Positions 43,989-53,113 are shown, counted from the first letter of the stretch. The stretch: DNA of 64,000 bases from Mycobacterium sp. IS-1742 (GCF_001500125.1 NZ_LQIV01000014.1:38278-102277), one strand, 5' to 3'. The notes: generated by a model from the letters alone, not told the origin. Translations and numbers: made by a program.

Positions 43989-45171
43989 GCGGGATCTCCT
44001 TCCACGGCATGCCGGCGTCCGCGCGCAGATCACCCGGCAGGCCGAGCACCCGCTCACCGAGGATGTTGCGCATCACGTCCGACGTGCCGCCTTCGATGGT
44101 GTTGGCGCGGCTGCGCAGGAACCGCTGCTGGATCGGCCCGCGCCAGTCGCTGGTGTCCCCGCTGTCCATGGCGTAGCTGTGGTACAGCGTCCCCTCCGGA
44201 CCGAGAAAATCCATGCACCACTGGTAGATCCGCTGATTGAGCTCGGCGCCGACCAGCTTGCCGATCGACCCCTCCGGGCCGGGCCCACCGACGGTCGCCG
44301 ACGCACGGGACCGCTCCGAGGTCAGCCGTTGCGCCTCGGCGCGCAACCACAGTTCGGACAACCGGTCCCGCAGCACCGGTGTGTGGCGTTCGGGGCGCGA
44401 CGCCCACAGCGCCACTGCGTCGGCGATCGTGCCGGCACCGCGCCGGCTTCCGCTCGCGCCGAGCGCGCTGCGCTCGTTCATCAAGGTCGTCATCGCGACC
44501 CGCCAGCCGTCGCCGACACCCCCGAGGCGGTGCGCGTCGGGGATGCGGGCGTCGCTGAAGTAGACCTCGTTGAACTCGGCGTGGCCGGTCATCTGGCGCA
44601 ACGGCCGGGTCTCGACACCCGGTGCGTGCATGTCGATGACGAAATACGTGAGGCCCTTGTGCTTGGGCACATCCGGGTTGGTGCGCGCCAGCAGCAGTCC
44701 CCACCGGGCGCGGTGCGCCAGGCTGGTCCACACCTTCTGCCCGTTGACCACCCAGTCGTCACCGTCGGGCACGGCCGAGGTCGCCAGGCCCGCCAGGTCG
44801 GAGCCGGCGCCGGGTTCGGAGAACAACTGGCACCAGATGTGCTCCGTCGTCGCCAGCGGTCGCAGCCAGGACCGTTTGACCTCGTCGTCCTGGGCGTGCT
44901 CGCGGATGGTCGGCGCGGCCATGCCGTAGCCCATGGGGTTGAGCCCCAACGGGACCGGACCGCCCGCGCCCTGCAGGATGCCGTCGGCGACCGCCTGCAG
45001 ACCGCGCGAGACCCCCAGCCCGCCCAACCCCTGCGGGAAGTGCACCCAGGACAGGCCGGCGTCGTAGCAGGCGCCGAGGAAGTCGGGGATCGGCACGATC
45101 TTGGGATCGTGTTCGGCCACGACACGTTTGGCGAGGTCGGCGACGCGATCGGCATCAGCGGCGGTGCTCAT
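43981..45171 (-). CDS. Acyl-CoA dehydrogenase (partner subunit)
   Basis: This 396-residue protein carries WVHFPQGLGGLGVSRG, the flavin motif CQLFSEPGAGSDLAGLATSA, WVVNGQKVWTSLAHRARWG, YFVIDMHAPGVETRPLRQMTG and the C-terminal RSRANTIEGGTSDVMRNILGE. These are strong acyl-CoA dehydrogenase features including the QIxGG-like C-terminal region (TIEGGTSD). With the coupled gene at 42843 it most likely makes an alpha-beta heterotetramer. The start is ATG at 45171. Confidence 0.92.
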   Translation of the reverse strand: MSTAADADRVADLAKRVVAEHDPKIVPIPDFLGACYDAGLSWVHFPQGLGGLGVSRGLQAVADGILQGAGGPVPLGLNPMGYGMAAPTIREHAQDDEVKRSWLRPLATTEHIWCQLFSEPGAGSDLAGLATSAVPDGDDWVVNGQKVWTSLAHRARWGLLLARTNPDVPKHKGLTYFVIDMHAPGVETRPLRQMTGHAEFNEVYFSDARIPDAHRLGGVGDGWRVAMTTLMNERSALGASGSRRGAGTIADAVALWASRPERHTPVLRDRLSELWLRAEAQRLTSERSRASATVGGPGPEGSIGKLVGAELNQRIYQWCMDFLGPEGTLYHSYAMDSGDTSDWRGPIQQRFLRSRANTIEGGTSDVMRNILGERVLGLPGDLRADAGMPWKEIPRG

Positions 45172-45288
45172 ACCAGACACGATAGGCACCGTCACGGCCG
45201 GTGAAGACGGCACCCGGCGAGAAGACTGCAACGTGTTACAGTCCGACCTGCTGTGTCCCACGTCACTCAGCGTCGAGGGAGCTGCCCT

Positions 45289-46179
45289 GTGACCGCACAC
45301 CGGAGCAAAGCCGCATCGTTGGCGGTCGTCGCCGTGGCCTATGCGCTCGCGCTCGCGGCCGCCGCCGCATGGCTGGTGTGGGGGCCGGACACCGGACGGT
45401 TGTGGCTCGACACCCTGTTCGCCGACGTGGTGGGCACCGTGGTGGTGTTCGCGTTCAGCCGGGCCTACCGCAACTCGAGCTTCTATGACGCCTACTGGAG
45501 CGTCGTACCGCCCCTGTTGCTGGCCTACTGGTGGAGTGACAGTCCCGACGCCGATGCGCTGCGGGTCACACTCGTCGCCGTGGCGGTCGGGTACTGGGCG
45601 GTGCGGCTGACCGGTAACTGGCTGTACGCGTTTCCCGGTCTGCACCACGAGGATTGGCGCTATCCGATGTTCCGGGAACGGGCCGGCCGGTGGGAGTTCG
45701 TCGTCGACCTGGTCGCCATCCACCTGATCCCCACCCTGCAGGTGTTCCTGGCCATGCTGCCGGTCTACGTGGCGGTGACGACACCGGGGGAGGGCTGGAG
45801 GTGGCTGGCGGCAGTCGCTTTCGTGATCGCCGTCGCAGCGGTGACGCTGGAACTGGTCGCCGACGTGCAGATGCACCGCTTCGTCGCCGGCCGCGGACCG
45901 GGTGAGGTGATGGACCGCGGTCTGTGGGCCTGGTCGCGGCACCCGAACTACTTCGGCGAGTGCGGATTCTGGATCGGGCTGGCACTGTTCGGGGTCGCCG
46001 CCTCGCCTGGCGACGCCTGGTGGCTGTTCGCCGGCGCGGTGGCGATGCTCGCGATGTTCCTCGGGGCCAGCATCCCGATGATGGAGGCGCGCAGTCTGCA
46101 ACGCCGGCCGGGCTACCAGGACGTCGTCGACCGGGTGTCGCGGTTCGTGCCTCGACCGCCCCGCAAGGCGCGCGTGTGA
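45289..46179 (+). CDS. DUF1295 (steroid 5-alpha-reductase-like) membrane protein
   Basis: This 296-residue protein has about seven transmembrane helices and the family's C-terminal motif WAWSRHPNYFGECGFWIGLA followed by MMEARSLQRRPGYQDVVDRV. The family includes methyltransferase- and reductase-like membrane enzymes related to steroid 5-alpha-reductase. The GTG at 45289 has GAGGGAG seven bases upstream; an ATG at 45253 would make a longer form but lacks such a site. The stop overlaps the next gene by 4 bp (GTGA). Confidence 0.87.
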   Translation: MTAHRSKAASLAVVAVAYALALAAAAAWLVWGPDTGRLWLDTLFADVVGTVVVFAFSRAYRNSSFYDAYWSVVPPLLLAYWWSDSPDADALRVTLVAVAVGYWAVRLTGNWLYAFPGLHHEDWRYPMFRERAGRWEFVVDLVAIHLIPTLQVFLAMLPVYVAVTTPGEGWRWLAAVAFVIAVAAVTLELVADVQMHRFVAGRGPGEVMDRGLWAWSRHPNYFGECGFWIGLALFGVAASPGDAWWLFAGAVAMLAMFLGASIPMMEARSLQRRPGYQDVVDRVSRFVPRPPRKARV

Positions 46180-47300
46180 GCCGCCCGCGCGTCGTCGTCG
46201 CCGGTCTCGGCGACAGCGGTGTGTTGACCGCGATGCGGTTGGCCCGGCACTTCGACGTGGTCGGCGTCTCGGCGAAACCGGGTCTGGTCAGCGGGCAGGA
46301 ACTCGGCGTGCGGTTGGCCCGCCCCGACGACTGGGCGCGCGACTACTGGATCTCATTCGACCGGTTCCGTGCCCTCGACCGGGTCCGCATCGAACACGCG
46401 ACGCTGACGGGCGTCGACCTCGCGGCCCGAAAAGTCTTGGGACAGCGCACCGACGGCTCGGCAGTGGTGGAACGTTTCGACGCGCTGGTGGTCGCCACCG
46501 GGGTGAGCAACGGCTTCTGGCGCAGGCCCGGCTACCGGTCGGGTGACGAGGTGGCCGCACAACTGCGCGCCGACCACGAGCGGCTGGCCGCCGCGCGGTC
46601 GGTGCTGGTCGTGGGCGGGGGCGCGGCGGCGGTGAGCAGCGCCGCCAACCTGGCGCTCACCTGGCCGGACACCCGCGTCGACCTGTGCTTTCCGGGTCCG
46701 CGACCCCTGCCGCAGCACCATCCGCGGGTGTGGGCCAGGATTGCGCGGCGGCTCGACGAGCTCGGCGTGAGGGTGCGGGCGGGCCACCGCGCCGTCGTCC
46801 CGGCGGGGTTCGGATGCGACCGCATCACCGACGACCCGGTCGAGTGGAGCACCGGCCAGCCCGCCGTGACGGCGGACGCGGTGCTGTGGGCGATCGGGCG
46901 GGTCCGGCCCAACACCGACTGGTTGCCCCGCGAGGTGCTCGATGACGACGGCTTCGTGCGCGTCACCGCACAGTTGAAAGTCGTTGCACACGAACGTGTT
47001 TACGCGATCGGTGACGTGGCGGCCACCGATCCGTTGCGCAGCAGCGCCCGCAACCGTGCCGACGGACTCCTGGCCGGAAACATCCGCGCGGACTTCGCGG
47101 GGCGCCCGCTGCGCGACTACCGCGCCCCGGGCCGCCGGTGGGGTTCGGTGCTCGGCGGCCAACCGGACGGCCTCGAGGTGTTCGCCCCCAACGGCAGGGT
47201 GTTCCGCTTCCCGGCGTGGTCGGTCGAGCGGGTGCTGCAACCGTGGATCGTGCGGCGCGGGATCTACCGGGGTGTGCGCCCGTCGCCGTCCCCCGACTGA
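46176..47300 (+). CDS. FAD-dependent NAD(P) oxidoreductase (NDH-2/AIF-like)
   Basis: This 374-residue protein has two dinucleotide folds, VVVAGLGDSGVLTAMRL for FAD and VLVVGGGAAAVSSAANLA for NAD(P), and the late AIGDVAATDPLR FAD motif. The layout is that of type II NADH dehydrogenases and apoptosis-inducing-factor-like oxidoreductases, without a membrane anchor that I can see. It is translationally coupled to the DUF1295 gene. Its last 37 bp overlap the convergent STAS gene. The electron acceptor is unknown. Confidence 0.88.
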   Translation: MSRPRVVVAGLGDSGVLTAMRLARHFDVVGVSAKPGLVSGQELGVRLARPDDWARDYWISFDRFRALDRVRIEHATLTGVDLAARKVLGQRTDGSAVVERFDALVVATGVSNGFWRRPGYRSGDEVAAQLRADHERLAAARSVLVVGGGAAAVSSAANLALTWPDTRVDLCFPGPRPLPQHHPRVWARIARRLDELGVRVRAGHRAVVPAGFGCDRITDDPVEWSTGQPAVTADAVLWAIGRVRPNTDWLPREVLDDDGFVRVTAQLKVVAHERVYAIGDVAATDPLRSSARNRADGLLAGNIRADFAGRPLRDYRAPGRRWGSVLGGQPDGLEVFAPNGRVFRFPAWSVERVLQPWIVRRGIYRGVRPSPSPD

Positions 47301-47701
47301 CCGCGCCGCAGCGCGTCCTCGATGGTCGGATAGGTGTCGAGCACGCGGTGCAGACCGGTGATCTCGATCGGCTGCATGACGTACGGCTGATCGGCGACGA
47401 CGGCCACCGAGATGCCCTCGGCGGCGCCGTCCTCGTGGCACGACAGCACGGCGTTGAGCGCGGCGCTGCCGAAGTAGGTGACCCCCGCGAGATCGATGAC
47501 GACCAGTCGACTGGGATGGCCCACCGCGCTGCCGCGCGCCTTCGCCAGATGGGTGTTCAAGGCGTCGACGGACAGCGAGTCGACGTCGCCCTTGACCCTG
47601 ACCACGACCGCGTCCCCGCGCACGTCGTGTTCGACCTCCAACGGTTGCATCCGTCCCAGCCCGCCTCGATTCCCATCTTTCGTCTCTGTGCCGCGGCCCA
47701 C
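47264..47701 (-). CDS. STAS-domain anti-sigma factor antagonist
   Basis: This 145-residue protein carries one STAS domain, with VVVRVKGDVDSLSVDALNTHL, then VVIDLAGVTYFGSAALNAVL, where Ser in FGSAAL is the conserved phosphorylation position in SpoIIAA-type antagonists. Such proteins release sigma factors by binding anti-sigma kinases when unphosphorylated. The start is GTG at 47701 or an internal ATG at 47650. No anti-sigma or sigma gene is adjacent. It is 86 bp downstream of the PAS-ANTAR gene on the same strand. Confidence 0.9.
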   Translation of the reverse strand: MGRGTETKDGNRGGLGRMQPLEVEHDVRGDAVVVRVKGDVDSLSVDALNTHLAKARGSAVGHPSRLVVIDLAGVTYFGSAALNAVLSCHEDGAAEGISVAVVADQPYVMQPIEITGLHRVLDTYPTIEDALRRGQSGDGDGRTPR

Positions 47702-47787
47702 GGCGCCGACGGATGAGCCGGCCGGGTGCGCCGGCCGGCAGGGGAATTTTAACCGCCGGTCGAGGGGGCGGACATCCGTTCAGCGCA

Positions 47788-48456
47788 TCATCGAGCGGGG
47801 ATGCGTTCGTGAACTGTCAGCAGCAGGTGGTCGAACTGGCCCTGGGTGGACGACGGGGCGGGCGGGAGCTGCCCGACCTCCGCAATCAGCTGGGCGGCCA
47901 GCGCGCGCAGCTTCGTGTTCGTCTCCTGGGAGCGCCACTGCAACACCCGGAACGCCTGATCGGCGCTGATCCGGTAGATCACCATCAGTGCGCCCTTGGC
48001 CTGTTCGATGACCGCCCGGGATTCGAACAGCCCCGGCAACTGCTCGTCGAGCGCCTCCTGCCGCGCCTCGTCGAGGCTCGCGGTGAGGTCGACGTAGTAG
48101 CCGGCCGATCCGATGACCGAACCCCGGTCGTCGAACATCCGGTCGGCCACCACCAGCACGTCGTGCTCGTTTCCGCCGGTGTCGAGGAACCGGTGCCTGC
48201 TGGAGAACGACTCGCCGGTGTGCAGCGTGTGGTCGAGGAGATCCTGGACCAGCCTGCGGTCGTCGGGATGCTTGTGCGACAGCAGCAGGTCGGTGGTCGG
48301 CTCGACCGTGCCCGGTTCGTAGCCGTGCATCCGCGCCACCTCGTCGGACCACTCCCAGCGCTGCCCGACGAAGAAGAACTTGAAGCTGCCGATGTGGGAC
48401 GGCTGACGATCGGTCTCGCCCTCGTCGAAACGTCTCCTCCCCGCGGTACGCGACAT
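47788..48456 (-). CDS. PAS-ANTAR RNA-binding antiterminator
   Basis: This 222-residue protein has a PAS domain (residues about 20-125, with WEWSDEVARMHGYEPGT and HPDDR) and an ANTAR domain (residues about 135-200, SRAVIEQAKGALMVIYRISADQAFRVL). ANTAR domains bind paired RNA hairpins and prevent transcription termination. The ATG overlaps the stop of the hydrolase gene by one base (TGATG), so it may be cotranslated with it. Together with the STAS gene it forms a small regulatory cluster. Confidence 0.93.
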   Translation of the reverse strand: MSRTAGRRRFDEGETDRQPSHIGSFKFFFVGQRWEWSDEVARMHGYEPGTVEPTTDLLLSHKHPDDRRLVQDLLDHTLHTGESFSSRHRFLDTGGNEHDVLVVADRMFDDRGSVIGSAGYYVDLTASLDEARQEALDEQLPGLFESRAVIEQAKGALMVIYRISADQAFRVLQWRSQETNTKLRALAAQLIAEVGQLPPAPSSTQGQFDHLLLTVHERIPAR

Positions 48457-49721
48457 CAGCCGAGTATTCCATCCCGCGTCGGCGGCAGTTCGGCGTTGAT
48501 CCGATCGAGCAGCGCGGGGTAGCGGTTGGCTTCGCGGTGCCTGCCCGGTTTGCCGCTGCTCACCACCCCGGCCGCCAGTCCGCGCGCGGGGTCCGCCCAG
48601 ACGGCGATGTCGACCAGTCCGGTGTGGCCGAACGCCGCAGGCGCGTCACGGCCGAACGGTCCGAATCGCTTCGACCCCAGCATGTATCCGGTTCCCCAGC
48701 GCAGCGGCATCAGCCCGGTGGCCAGGTCCGGGCGCAGCCTCCTGCATTCGCGGGTGGCCGCATACAGCGTCTCGGGCGCAAGCACCCGGACCCCGTCGAG
48801 TTCTCCACCGCGGCGCAGCAGTTCGGCGAACCGCGACAACTCCTGCGCCGTCGACACCGTGCTCGACGACGGCACCACCCCGGTGAGGAACAGCGGGGTG
48901 TTGGTGAACGGGATGATCTGATGCAGCGTGCCGCCGACGGCGGTGCGGAACGCCGCGGCGATGGGCGGCGGCAGGGGTTTGCCGGTGGCGTGGCTGGGGG
49001 CCACGAGGGGGACGTCGGACTCGTCGACCCCGAAGTTGGTCCAGCGGAAGCCGAGTGGTCGGAGGATGTCCTCGGCCAAGATCTCGCGGATGCCGCGGCC
49101 CGTCGCCGCCGACACGATCTCGCGCACCAGCGGACCCCACGTCAACGCGTGGTAGATGTGCACCAGACCGGGCCGATACAGCGGGCGCAGGTCGCCGAGC
49201 ATCTCCCGGGCGTACGCGCTGTCGTTCATGCGCTTGAGGTTGGGTCGCTCACCGGTGGGGAAGGGGACACCCGCGCTGTGGGTCATGACGTGGCGGATCG
49301 TCGTGCGGTCCTTGCCGTGGCTGGTGTAGTTCGGCAGGTACTCGCACACCCGGTCGTCGAGTGAGAAGTGGCCGCGCTCGGCCAGCATGTGCACGACGGT
49401 CGTCGTGATCGCCTTGGCGGCGCTGTACACACAGAAGGGGGTGTCCGGGGTGACCGCCACCCTGTCCGCGTCCTCGGGGTCGTCGGGTCCGTTGCCCCAG
49501 CCGTGTCCGATCGCGCGGTTGAGGACGACACGCCCTTGGCGGCGCACGCACACCTGGATCGCCGGGTGCATCCCGGCGGAATACCAGTGCCGCGCCGCCT
49601 GCCAGATCCGCTCCACCGCCGCAGGGTCGACGCCGGAGTGGTCCTCTTCGCCGATGGTGGTGACCGCGTCAAGGTCGGCGGGCACGCGGATGCGGCCTCC
49701 CGGCTTCTCGGTGCTGGTCAT
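48456..49721 (-). CDS. Serine hydrolase of the beta-lactamase/EstB fold
   Basis: This 421-residue protein has the SxxK motif (CVYSAAKAITTT), the YxN-like HIYHALTWG and the late FGHTGLVDIAVW, the class C beta-lactamase/esterase arrangement. It has no signal peptide, so it is likely a cytosolic esterase or lipase of the LipL/LACTB kind, common in mycobacteria. The ATG at 49721 is preceded by a purine-rich stretch. It is the first gene of a possible operon with PAS-ANTAR and STAS genes. Confidence 0.9.
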   Translation of the reverse strand: MTSTEKPGGRIRVPADLDAVTTIGEEDHSGVDPAAVERIWQAARHWYSAGMHPAIQVCVRRQGRVVLNRAIGHGWGNGPDDPEDADRVAVTPDTPFCVYSAAKAITTTVVHMLAERGHFSLDDRVCEYLPNYTSHGKDRTTIRHVMTHSAGVPFPTGERPNLKRMNDSAYAREMLGDLRPLYRPGLVHIYHALTWGPLVREIVSAATGRGIREILAEDILRPLGFRWTNFGVDESDVPLVAPSHATGKPLPPPIAAAFRTAVGGTLHQIIPFTNTPLFLTGVVPSSSTVSTAQELSRFAELLRRGGELDGVRVLAPETLYAATRECRRLRPDLATGLMPLRWGTGYMLGSKRFGPFGRDAPAAFGHTGLVDIAVWADPARGLAAGVVSSGKPGRHREANRYPALLDRINAELPPTRDGILG

Positions 49722-49855
49722 GAGTCCTTCCCGGCCGCGCCCCGGACATGTCCCGGCCCCGTCGGCAAGGGTAGGCCACCGGTGGAATGGGCAGCGGGGC
49801 GATGAGTCGGCGCCCGTCCGGGAGTCGTCATCTGAGAACCACGAAAGGAGACGCG

Positions 49856-50209
49856 ATGACCATCGATCATCTGCTGGCGGTCGTGCCGGTGTCCGACGTC
49901 GATGAGAGCCGCCGCTGGTACACGTCGCTGTTCGGGCGGGACGCCGACAACAATCCGATGCCGACACTGGTGGAATGGCAGGTCAGGCCCGGGAGCTGGG
50001 TGCAGGTCTTCGCAGACCCCGACCGCGCCGGATCGGGCCTGCTCAACCTCGCCGTCGACGATCTCGAGGCGCACGTGGCCGAGGTCGGCTCGCGTGGCAT
50101 CGAGGCCGAGCCGATCGTCGACGCGGCCAAGGGTGTGCGGCTGGCGGCGCTCACCGATCCGGACGGCAACATCCTGCGGCTCATCGGCGGGTTCCGGGTC
50201 GAGTACTGA
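49856..50209 (+). CDS. VOC-family (glyoxalase-like) protein
   Basis: This 117-residue protein has HLLAVVPVSDVDESRRWYTSLFG and LLNLAVDDLEAHVAEVGSRG with DPDGNILRLIG, the paired beta-alpha-beta-beta-beta modules of the glyoxalase/dioxygenase superfamily. The ATG at 49856 is well supported by AAAGGAG five bases upstream. The substrate is unknown. It is divergent from the hydrolase gene and precedes the second APC permease by 120 bp. Confidence 0.87.
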   Translation: MTIDHLLAVVPVSDVDESRRWYTSLFGRDADNNPMPTLVEWQVRPGSWVQVFADPDRAGSGLLNLAVDDLEAHVAEVGSRGIEAEPIVDAAKGVRLAALTDPDGNILRLIGGFRVEY

Positions 50210-50329
50210 CCGGTGCGACGGGCACGCCGCTGACCTGGAACGACCAGGCTTGCCATCGCCCCGACCCGGGTACCTGCTATCGCACCGTCGCCGGAAGAGT
50301 CGCTTTCGGCGCATCTGCGGGAGGTACGG

Positions 50330-51682
50330 ATGTCACGGATGTCGTCGGAAGCGACCGAACCGGTACGGGGTGAGCCGGCGGCCACCGACAAGCTCAAACG
50401 CAAGATCACCGGGCCGCTGCTGTTCCTGTTCATCCTCGGCGACGTGCTGGGAGCGGGCATCTACGCCCTGATGGGGGTGCTGGCGCAGGATGTCGGCGGC
50501 GTGCTGTGGGCGCCGCTGCTGGTCGCGCTGCTGCTGGCGCTGCTGACGGCCGGGTCCTACGCCGAGCTGGTCACCAAGTATCCGAGGGCGGGCGGGGCCG
50601 CGGTCTTCGCCGAGCGGGCCTTCAAACGGCCGGTGGTGTCTTTCCTGGTCGGTTTCAGCATGCTGGCGGCCGGTGTGACCAGTGCCGCCGGGCTGTCGTT
50701 GGCCTTCGCCGGCGACTACCTGTCGACGTTCCTCGACGTGCCGGCCATCCCCGCCGCGATCGTGTTCCTCGCCCTCGTGGCGGCGCTCAACGCGCGCGGG
50801 ATCAACGAATCGGTCAAGAGCAACGTCGTGATGACCGTCATCGAATTGAGCGGTCTGCTCATCGTGATCGTCGCCGTGGCCCTGATGGTCGGCGGCGGCC
50901 GCGGTGAGGTCGGCCGCGTCGCCGAGTTCCCCGAGGGCGCCGCCCCCGCCCTGGCGATCCTGGCCGGCGCGATCGTGGCGTACTACTCGTTCGTCGGGTT
51001 CGAGACGTCGGCCAATGTGGCCGAGGAGATCCGCAACCCCAGCAAGGTGTATCCGACGGCGCTGTTCGGCGCGCTCGTCACCGCCGGTGTGGTCTACGCG
51101 CTGGTCGGGATCGCCAGTGCGATCGCGCTGCCCGCCGGTGAGCTGTCGGAATCCTCCGGGCCGCTGCTCGATGTCGTCTCGGCGACCGGGGTCGGCGTGC
51201 CGGACTGGTTGTTCAGCGCCATCGCCCTGGTCGCGGTGGCCAACGGCGCCCTGTTGACGATGATCATGTCCAGCCGGCTGACCTATGGCATGGCCGAACA
51301 CGGGCTCCTTCCGTCCGCGCTGAGCCGGGTGCTGCCGCAACGTCGGACGCCGTGGGTGGCGATCGTCGCGACCACCGTGGTGGCCATGCTCCTCACGCTC
51401 ATCGGCGAATTGTCGACTCTGGCGGAGACCGTGGTGCTGCTGCTGTTGATCGTGTTCATCTCGACGAACGTGGCCGTGCTCGTGCTGCGCCGCGACCACG
51501 TCGAGCACGACCACTTCCGCGTCTGGACCGCGGTGCCGGTGCTGGGTGTGGCGTCGTGCGTCCTGCTGATGACCCAGCAGACCGCCAAGGTGTGGCTGTT
51601 CGCCGCGATCATGCTGGCCGTCGGCGCCGTCCTCTACGCGCTGGCGCGCGTCGCCACGAGCCGCGAACGCACCGCAGCCTGA
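50330..51682 (+). CDS. APC-family amino acid permease
   Basis: This 450-residue membrane protein has about 12 helices with LFLFILGDVLGAGIYALMG as the substrate-binding first helix, ELVTKYPRAGGAAVFAERAF and AYYSFVGFETSANVAEEIRN. It belongs to the basic/neutral amino acid permease branch of the APC superfamily. The ATG at 50330 has GGGAGG five bases upstream. It is monocistronic and ends nine bp before a strong terminator hairpin. The C-terminus is short and basic. Confidence 0.92.
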   Translation: MSRMSSEATEPVRGEPAATDKLKRKITGPLLFLFILGDVLGAGIYALMGVLAQDVGGVLWAPLLVALLLALLTAGSYAELVTKYPRAGGAAVFAERAFKRPVVSFLVGFSMLAAGVTSAAGLSLAFAGDYLSTFLDVPAIPAAIVFLALVAALNARGINESVKSNVVMTVIELSGLLIVIVAVALMVGGGRGEVGRVAEFPEGAAPALAILAGAIVAYYSFVGFETSANVAEEIRNPSKVYPTALFGALVTAGVVYALVGIASAIALPAGELSESSGPLLDVVSATGVGVPDWLFSAIALVAVANGALLTMIMSSRLTYGMAEHGLLPSALSRVLPQRRTPWVAIVATTVVAMLLTLIGELSTLAETVVLLLLIVFISTNVAVLVLRRDHVEHDHFRVWTAVPVLGVASCVLLMTQQTAKVWLFAAIMLAVGAVLYALARVATSRERTAA

Positions 51683-51690
51683 CAAACGAC

Positions 51691-51720
51691 GAGACCCCGC
51701 AGCCGGAGCTGCGGGGTCTC
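51691..51720. terminator. Strong bidirectional hairpin terminator
   Basis: A 13-bp perfect stem (51691-51703 with 51708-51720) and a 4-base loop follow the permease stop and precede, by 17 bp, the stop of the convergent ferritin-like gene. It can serve both genes. Flanking GAC/GTC bases extend the stem. Confidence 0.85.
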
Positions 51721-51737
51721 GGTCGTCATGCGGGGTG

Positions 51738-52715
51738 TCAGCTGATGCCGACGACCTCCTGCGCGATCGCGGCGAGCCGCGTCTGAGCGGCGGACACGAC
51801 GCGCGAGCGGTTCTTGTGCGCTTCCTCCCACGCGATGATCGTCCGGATGTCGGACGGATCGGTGAGGTCCTTCACCTCGGCGACGGCCTCGGTGACGGTC
51901 AGCTCGTCGTAGCCGTTGATCGGCAGCTCGGAGGCGTCCAGCACGCCGGCCCCGTCGCGGACCTTGTGCAGGGCGTCGGCGGCCTGGCCGGCGCCTTCGT
52001 CGCGGGTGACCTTCTCCGCCGCGGCCAGCGCCGCATCGCGGGACGCACCCAGCGCCTTGCCTGCGACCTCGCTGACGCGGGCACCACGGTTGACCAGCTC
52101 GTTGAACGCCGGTCCGGTGTTCCGCAGCGCCTCGACCGTGCGGTCCACACCGCGGGTGGTCCAGGTCAGCGGCAGGTTGACCGTCCGGACCGCCACGCCG
52201 GCGGCCGCCTGCAGCGGGGTACGGCGCAGCGCGGCCGGGCCACCGAGGGCGTCCTCGGCCAGCACCGTGGTCAGCCAGTCGACCGTCGCGGAGTGCGCGG
52301 TGATCAGGCGGTCGGCCAGGGCCTGCACGTCCTGCTCCTTGGCGGAGACGGCCAGGGCCTTGAGGTACCGGGACCGGTCGAGGAGCTGATCCTCGAGCGC
52401 GAGGTCGCCCAGCAGCGCCTCGTCGAACGGCTCCGCCTGCTCGGTCAGCGCCTTCACGGCGGCCGCCGCACGGCCCAGGAACGGGCCGATCACGTCGGGG
52501 TAGCCCCCGAGGTCGCGGATCGCGCCCTCGATCGCCTCGGCGCGCTCACGCCCGTTGGAGGCGTTCTGCTCCAGCTCCCTGCGGACCGCTTCGGTGCGGG
52601 CCTGGGCGACCCGGGTCTCAGCGACCTGGATCTCGGTGTTGGTCAGGTCCAGGATCGTTCGCAGTTGCGCGAGCAACTTGGTGGTATCTGCATTCGTCAC
52701 GTTCTTCGCTCCCAT
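51738..52715 (-). CDS. Ferritin-like domain protein, unknown function
   Basis: This 325-residue protein is almost all helical. The first 170 residues (DTTKLLAQLRTILDLTNTEI onward) look like a ferritin-like four-helix bundle, and the second half is a long Ala/Val-rich helical region. The ATG at 52715 begins MGAKNVTNADTTKLL. I see no clear metal-ligand ExxH pair, so a metal function is not supported. Mycobacterial homologues are annotated only as hypothetical or ferritin-like. It is divergent from the heme-binding gene at 53114. Confidence 0.72.
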   Translation of the reverse strand: MGAKNVTNADTTKLLAQLRTILDLTNTEIQVAETRVAQARTEAVRRELEQNASNGRERAEAIEGAIRDLGGYPDVIGPFLGRAAAAVKALTEQAEPFDEALLGDLALEDQLLDRSRYLKALAVSAKEQDVQALADRLITAHSATVDWLTTVLAEDALGGPAALRRTPLQAAAGVAVRTVNLPLTWTTRGVDRTVEALRNTGPAFNELVNRGARVSEVAGKALGASRDAALAAAEKVTRDEGAGQAADALHKVRDGAGVLDASELPINGYDELTVTEAVAEVKDLTDPSDIRTIIAWEEAHKNRSRVVSAAQTRLAAIAQEVVGIS

Positions 52716-53113
52716 GTGCGTTGACTTGTTCGATGTCGGCGCTCGGGTGCACCACGAGTTGGGTTGCCGCTGGGAGAAACGCGTAACCCTTCTCCGTCCC
52801 GATGTGACGTAGGTCATCGTCGCGCTGCGCTCCACGCCGCCCGGCTTATAACAATCCGATATACCTGGAAATCACGATCACTTAAGAGAATATCGCAAAT
52901 GATGAGGAAATGGCGCATTTCCTGACGGGAAACCGCAGCATAACCGTGGTAATGGGGCATAGATCACACCGCCTTGATGTAACGCTCGCGGACTCGCCGC
53001 GTCGCGGCGAATTGCCCCCGAATAGCCCGCTTTGCACTCGGGTACTTTCGATTCGGGGCGGGGAAAGCGCTTCGACAGCGCACCGTAATCGGAGATCCGA
53101 AGAGGAAGTGATC
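52716..53113. other. 398-bp divergent intergenic region
   Basis: The region between the ferritin-like and heme-binding genes has an AT-rich part (about 52846-52900), a perfect 8-bp-arm palindrome at 52905-52923, and a short GC-rich inverted repeat (CGCCGC GTC GCGGCG) around 52995-53010. No RNA gene or ORF is convincing. Promoters for both genes probably lie here. Confidence 0.6.
52905..52923. promoter_or_regulatory. Palindromic operator candidate (AGGAAATG-GCG-CATTTCCT)
   Basis: Eight-base arms flank a 3-base spacer, all perfect. It is 191 bp upstream of the heme-binding gene and 190 bp upstream of the ferritin-like gene. An iron-type IdeR box is not evident, so a TetR- or MarR-type repressor is more likely. 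Confidence 0.5.

Noticed and set aside
52910..53113. N-terminal extension of the heme-binding gene
   Set aside because: The frame is open, but the sequence is not protein-like, includes the palindrome, and would put the signal peptide in the interior.
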